A stretch of 7,557 nt of DNA from Chloroflexota bacterium (GTDB lineage: Bacteria; Chloroflexota; Anaerolineae; Anaerolineales; Anaerolineaceae): positions 1-7,557 of the forward strand of contig JAEXTI010000453.1 of assembly GCA_023406965.1 (NCBI GenBank), given 5' to 3'. How positions within the stretch are numbered: position 1 is the stretch's first letter; each line of letters begins with the position of its first letter. Made by a program: the position numbers and the translations under genes. Positions 5,337 to 7,557 of this stretch are shown here, one piece after another. The notes beneath the pieces are model-generated. The model worked only from the letters and a program-made list of their open reading frames with translations, made no database searches and had not been told where the DNA came from.

Positions 5337-5378
5337 TGATCCACCAGGGACTCGAACCCTGAACCTGCTGATTAAGAG
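5337..5378 (-). pseudogene. 3' half of tRNA-Lys(CTT): probable displaced attachment site of an integrated element
   Basis: Read on the minus strand from 5378, the sequence gives an anticodon loop CTCTTAA (anticodon CTT at 5376-5374). It is followed by the 3' anticodon-stem strand TCAGC, variable loop AGGTT, a T-arm with stem CAGGG/CCCTG around TTCGAGT, acceptor 3' strand GTGGATC and discriminator A (5337). CCA is not encoded. Upstream of the loop the bases (GAAAA, 5383-5379) cannot pair with TCAGC, and no D-arm or 5' acceptor strand exists, so only the 3' half is present. Together with the tRNA-type terminator downstream, this is the displaced copy expected when a tyrosine-recombinase element integrates within the anticodon loop. 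The functional tRNA should lie at the element's other end, beyond the right edge. Confidence 0.82.
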
Positions 5379-5465
5379 TTTTCTGGGGTACTGTATAGGG
5401 CGTTGATTGCGTCTAAAAAGTACAAGAAATCAGTATATATGGCAGGTTTGAGTTCATTGTATCCA

Positions 5466-5513
5466 GTATGTGCACCGATTTTCACGTGTATTGCACACGA
5501 ATTGCACATACAA
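5466..5513. repeat. Phased TGCAC iterons upstream of the ParM-like gene: candidate parC centromere
   Basis: TGCAC occurs at 5471, 5492 and 5503, and a variant TTCAC at 5481, giving spacings of 10, 11 and 11 bases, about one helical turn. The last two belong to the longer direct repeat ATTGCACA (5490-5497 and 5501-5508). The outer ends also form a 9-bp inverted repeat, GTATGTGCA (5466-5474) and TGCACATAC (5503-5511). Plasmid R1 parC consists of 11-bp ParR-binding iterons upstream of parM, so position and period match. No clear -10/-35 pair stands out nearby. The function is inferred. Confidence 0.5.
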
Positions 5514-5588
5514 CCCATTTTAACGGCACGGCATATCTGGGGGTCTGGCGCTCCGACCTGTTGAGAAACTCAACGGAAGGAGTATACG

Positions 5589-6596
5589 ATGATACAAGTT
5601 GTTGCTTTGGATCCCGGCTACGGGAATACCAAAATTTGCCTAAACGATCCGGATGGCCAGGGGTCGAAATCGGTGTTGATCCAGTCCGCGGTAGCGCGCA
5701 GTCGAACCTTTGGCATGGCCGGCATCGGTATGCGCCTGGCGCAACATGCTACAGAAGTGCGCTTTGGTGGACATGATCTGTTCGTCGGGCCAGGAGCGTG
5801 GAATTGGAACACACCAGAAAACAATCTGGATTTCTCAGCGCTCACGTCGCCGGGACGGCAGGCGCTGTTCTATGCAGCCATGGCCGAAGCACTTGAGCCA
5901 GGCGCCTACGAAATCGGGCATTTGGTTATTGGACTGCCTGTCCCCTTGTTGCAAGACGAGACACAGGCGGCTGCGGTAATGAGTGCACTCAAAGCCTATA
6001 AGGGCGATCACTTGTTTGAGGTTGGCAAGCGTGAATACCGGCTGTCAATCCTGCGGGTGAAAGTACTGCCTCAGCCAGTGGGCGCTTATGCTGATTGGCT
6101 GATTAACGATGACTTGCAGGTACGCAAAGGCAACACGCAAGCGGAGATCGGTGTTCTGGATATTGGGCAGAATACGCTGGACCTGTATGCCATGCAGGGT
6201 GGTAAAGTAACCCCGCGTTTTGTGGGTGGGGGAAAGCTGGGGGTCCGCCGGCTGCTTGATTTGATGGATGGGAGTGTTGCCGGGCGCGATCCGGTGGAGT
6301 GGGATGCTGAACTCCGCTCTGGACGGCTGAAGCCGGCTCCAATTCACTTGCAATCCTGGCTGGGCGAGATCATGGGCGCCGTCGAGCGCGTGTGGCCGAA
6401 TTTACGCCGGTTCACGGCGGTCATTCCAGGCGGCGGGGGAAGTCTTCTGCTGGGAGACTTGCTGAGGGCTGCGCTCGCTGCTCACGGGGCCGCAGTATTC
6501 ACGCCGGCTGATCCTGTTCTCACGAACGCCATCGGCCTGTGGAAATATGCGGCTATGCTGCAACGAAAGGAAGGAGGCGGCGATGCCGGTGCGTAA
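5589..6596 (+). CDS. ParM/StbA-like actin-fold ATPase, plasmid segregation (335 aa)
   Basis: This is probably a filament-forming, nucleotide-driven motor that pushes replicon copies apart in a type II partition system. The actin-fold motifs appear in order. Phosphate-1 is ALDPGYGNTK (residues 6-15, with D8 and K15), connect-1 lies around PQPVGAYADW (161-170), phosphate-2 is LDIGQNTLD (190-198), the adenosine motif is IPGGGGS (279-285), and the connect-2-like segment is NAIGLWKYA (313-321). The length is close to the roughly 320 residues of R1 ParM. The N-terminal region also resembles the archaeal/Alp-type actins, so it belongs to the broad ParM/Alp group and not close to R1. The start has AAGGAG (5577-5582) six bases upstream. 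Phased repeats lie upstream, and a small ParR-like gene overlaps its end by 14 bases. It lies just inside the tRNA-bounded element, consistent with plasmid origin. Confidence 0.88.
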   Translation: MIQVVALDPGYGNTKICLNDPDGQGSKSVLIQSAVARSRTFGMAGIGMRLAQHATEVRFGGHDLFVGPGAWNWNTPENNLDFSALTSPGRQALFYAAMAEALEPGAYEIGHLVIGLPVPLLQDETQAAAVMSALKAYKGDHLFEVGKREYRLSILRVKVLPQPVGAYADWLINDDLQVRKGNTQAEIGVLDIGQNTLDLYAMQGGKVTPRFVGGGKLGVRRLLDLMDGSVAGRDPVEWDAELRSGRLKPAPIHLQSWLGEIMGAVERVWPNLRRFTAVIPGGGGSLLLGDLLRAALAAHGAAVFTPADPVLTNAIGLWKYAAMLQRKEGGGDAGA

Positions 6597-6807
6597 ACGG
6601 GCCGATGGGACGGTCGACCTGGTGGTCCATCTGACCTTGAAGCCGGGTCGAGACGATGTGTTGATCGAGTTGGTGGAAAAGGCTCCTCACGGGGCGCTGG
6701 CCCCGTTGGTGCGCGAGGCCATGCGCAATGGTTCGCGCAGCATGGATGAAGAAAACCAACCCGTTGAGGAGGATTTTGACCTACCTGATTTGACGCTGGA
6801 TTTGTAA
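6583..6807 (+). CDS. Small ParR-like DNA-binding adaptor, putative (74 aa)
   Basis: I start at 6583 (MPVRKR...) because AAGGAGG (6571-6577) sits five bases upstream. The open frame begins earlier (6547), but that start has no ribosome site. The N-terminal part has a strand-like segment VDLVVHLTL (about 11-19), then helices over GRDDVLIELVEKA and ALAPLVREAMRNG, suggesting a ribbon-helix-helix form. The C-terminal 20 or so residues are strongly acidic (DEENQPVEEDFDLPDLTLDL). In type II partition systems ParR binds the iterons through a ribbon-helix-helix domain and the ParM filament tip through its C-terminal tail, so this gene is the natural partner of the overlapping actin gene. The overlap (6583-6596) implies translational coupling. 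I do not recognise a close family. An antitoxin-like or other accessory role is the main alternative. Confidence 0.72.
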   Translation: MPVRKRADGTVDLVVHLTLKPGRDDVLIELVEKAPHGALAPLVREAMRNGSRSMDEENQPVEEDFDLPDLTLDL

Positions 6808-6820
6808 GTAGGGTCGGTAC

Positions 6821-6856
6821 AGGGGGTTGTCCCATTCAGAGGCAACCTCCTGTTTT
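6821..6856 (+). terminator. Probable intrinsic terminator of the parM-parR-like operon
   Basis: AGGGGGTTG (6821-6829) pairs with CAACCTCCT (6843-6851) in nine base pairs, one of them G-U, with a 13-base loop, and GTTTT follows. It begins 13 bases after the stop codon of the 74-aa gene. The T-run is short, so its strength is moderate. Confidence 0.55.
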
Positions 6857-7313
6857 CAATTGTGCTATTGTGCGCCTGGCAAGCTATGTCAGGGGTAATC
6901 TTTGCTCAAAGAAAATTCACACATATTGCATGACTTCTTGTTGTGAAATATTTAATCAGGAAAAATAGCCAATCCCATCACCTTGAGCATGTATAGCGAT
7001 TACTTACATTAATGCCAAAGCAGTTCTTGATCCCCTCTGAGTTGTTCTACTCAAGCGGTTGCCGGCCTAATTATGTTAGCAGGAAAGAGCTTCCACTCGG
7101 GTCGCTTCCTGGCGAAGACCATATCAGACGCAAAAATGGATACGCAATTCCTGGCAAGTTAACCAAGTGCATTCCCCGGGGCATGCTGTATACAGGATCT
7201 CACTTATGGGAGACCCCTCTTTGTTGAAGCGAAAGGTCAACCCACCATCATTTTTAGCCAGTCGCTTCTACTCCAGTTACCTGTGAAGGCCCAAAGCCAC
7301 TGCTGCAACAGCC
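6857..7313. other. About 450 bases without a convincing gene
   Basis: This stretch appears less GC-rich than the left half of the window. An open frame at 7012-7227 (71 codons, plus) has no Shine-Dalgarno sequence and an unconvincing composition. A weak inverted repeat TTCACA / TGTGAA (6916-6921 and 6941-6946) is the only structure I note before 7280. GGCCCAAAG (7288-7296) pairs with CTTGGGCC (7331-7338) across the stop of the 55-aa minus-strand gene, without a T-run. I see no tRNA, integrase fragment or CRISPR repeat. Confidence 0.5.
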
Positions 7314-7481
7314 CTAAGGGTGGAGATAAACTTGGGCCGTTGTTGTGGAGGTAGGGATGTTATCTCTATTGGGAATAGGGAGGCTTGGAAAAATCAAGTA
7401 ATAAACACCTATCGCTAGCCATAAGAAAAAAACAACTGCCAAAACTGTAATGATGATGGTACGCTTTCGACCTCTTTTCAT
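7314..7481 (-). CDS. Small single-span membrane protein (55 aa), function unknown
   Basis: On the minus strand an ATG (7481) opens a 55-codon frame ending in TAG (7314-7316). A perfect AGGAGG lies nine bases upstream (complement of 7491-7496). The N-terminus MKRGRKR is strongly positive. It is followed by one long hydrophobic span (about residues 8-31, TIIITVLAVVFFLWLAIGVYYLIF), then a short Pro/Thr/Ser-rich tail. By the positive-inside rule the N-terminus should be cytoplasmic and the tail outside. It could equally be read as a signal anchor. The frame is intact, and the ribosome site plus this layout make it credible despite the small size. No family is recognised. Small membrane peptides are common in mobile elements, as toxins, entry-exclusion proteins or secretion accessories, but nothing here chooses among these. 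Confidence 0.6.
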   Translation of the reverse strand: MKRGRKRTIIITVLAVVFFLWLAIGVYYLIFPSLPIPNRDNIPTSTTTAQVYLHP

Positions 7482-7514
7482 AATACTCTACCTCCTATCT
7501 GCAAATAAGCCTTT

Positions 7515-7531
7515 CCTGTATATTTTACAGG
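7515..7531. repeat. Short inverted repeat upstream of the 55-aa gene
   Basis: CCTGTA (7515-7520) and TACAGG (7526-7531) form a 6-bp inverted repeat around TATTT, about 35 bases upstream of the minus-strand start at 7481. The AT-rich centre includes TAAAAT on the minus strand, a possible -10. No good -35 is seen. It may be an operator or chance. Confidence 0.3.
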
Positions 7532-7557
7532 TTTACATCGGGATGATTTCCAAGCAA

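Noticed and set aside
4178..5344. 388-codon minus-strand open frame over the kinase gene
   Set aside because: The plus strand has unmistakable diacylglycerol-kinase motifs. The minus frame also crosses the tRNA terminator and element 3 and is His/Arg/Pro rich.
4948..5406. Plus-strand open frame whose end reads PPGTRTLNLLIKS
   Set aside because: That tail is the reverse translation of the tRNA-Lys fragment, a common spurious-protein signature. The rest is a shadow of the kinase gene.
7012..7227. 71-codon plus-strand frame in the right-hand intergenic stretch
   Set aside because: No Shine-Dalgarno sequence, no recognisable domain and unconvincing composition. The start is in AT-rich sequence without a promoter. 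It may be chance.
7268..7279. A GTAACT motif (minus strand) as another end of the mobile repeat family
   Set aside because: Only the first six bases match. The rest (GGAGTAG) diverges, and no partner end or duplication is nearby.

Overview
The window reads as GC-rich bacterial chromosome joined to the start of an integrated, plasmid-like element. Small convergent genes, a ribbon-helix-helix regulator and a lysine tRNA remnant without encoded CCA would suit Chloroflexota (Anaerolineae-like), but this taxonomic guess rests on general impression and I could not run a search.

Bases 1-2772 hold the tail of an unidentified gene (+), a translationally coupled polytopic membrane protein (+), a double hairpin, and a convergent two-gene operon (-). 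In that operon a CopG/ribbon-helix-helix regulator is followed by an MFS efflux-type permease. A consensus-like sigma-70 promoter precedes the regulator, and its -10 box is buried in a 42-bp near-perfect palindrome that ends one base before the start codon. This is the layout expected of a self-repressed efflux operon.

Bases 2900-4260 hold a 95-aa alpha-beta-barrel-type protein (+) and a DUF998-like membrane protein (-). Three very small non-coding elements are scattered around them. They share the terminal inverted repeat GTAACTACTCAG or a close variant. Two have perfect 8-bp target duplications. The first two (106 and 111 bp) each carry a long hairpin followed by T residues, so they act or look like portable terminators. 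One sits between a TATAAT box and the ribosome-binding site of the 95-aa gene, and the other sits exactly between two convergent stop codons. The third (65 bp) lies in the divergent promoter region between the DUF998-like gene and a diacylglycerol-kinase-like gene (+, 4373-5269).

At 5275-5378 there is a minus-strand tRNA terminator followed by the 3' half of a tRNA-Lys(CTT). The homology stops at the anticodon loop. This is the classic displaced att site left by tRNA-targeting integration, and it implies that everything to the right is the inserted element. Immediately inside it lie short TGCAC repeats spaced 10-11 bp, a ParM/StbA-like actin ATPase, and an overlapping 74-aa ParR-like protein with an acidic tail. 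Together these look like a type II (parC-parM-parR) partition cassette. The remaining 750 bases look less GC-rich and hold a probable terminator, a long stretch with no convincing gene, and a 55-aa single-span membrane peptide on the minus strand with a good Shine-Dalgarno sequence.
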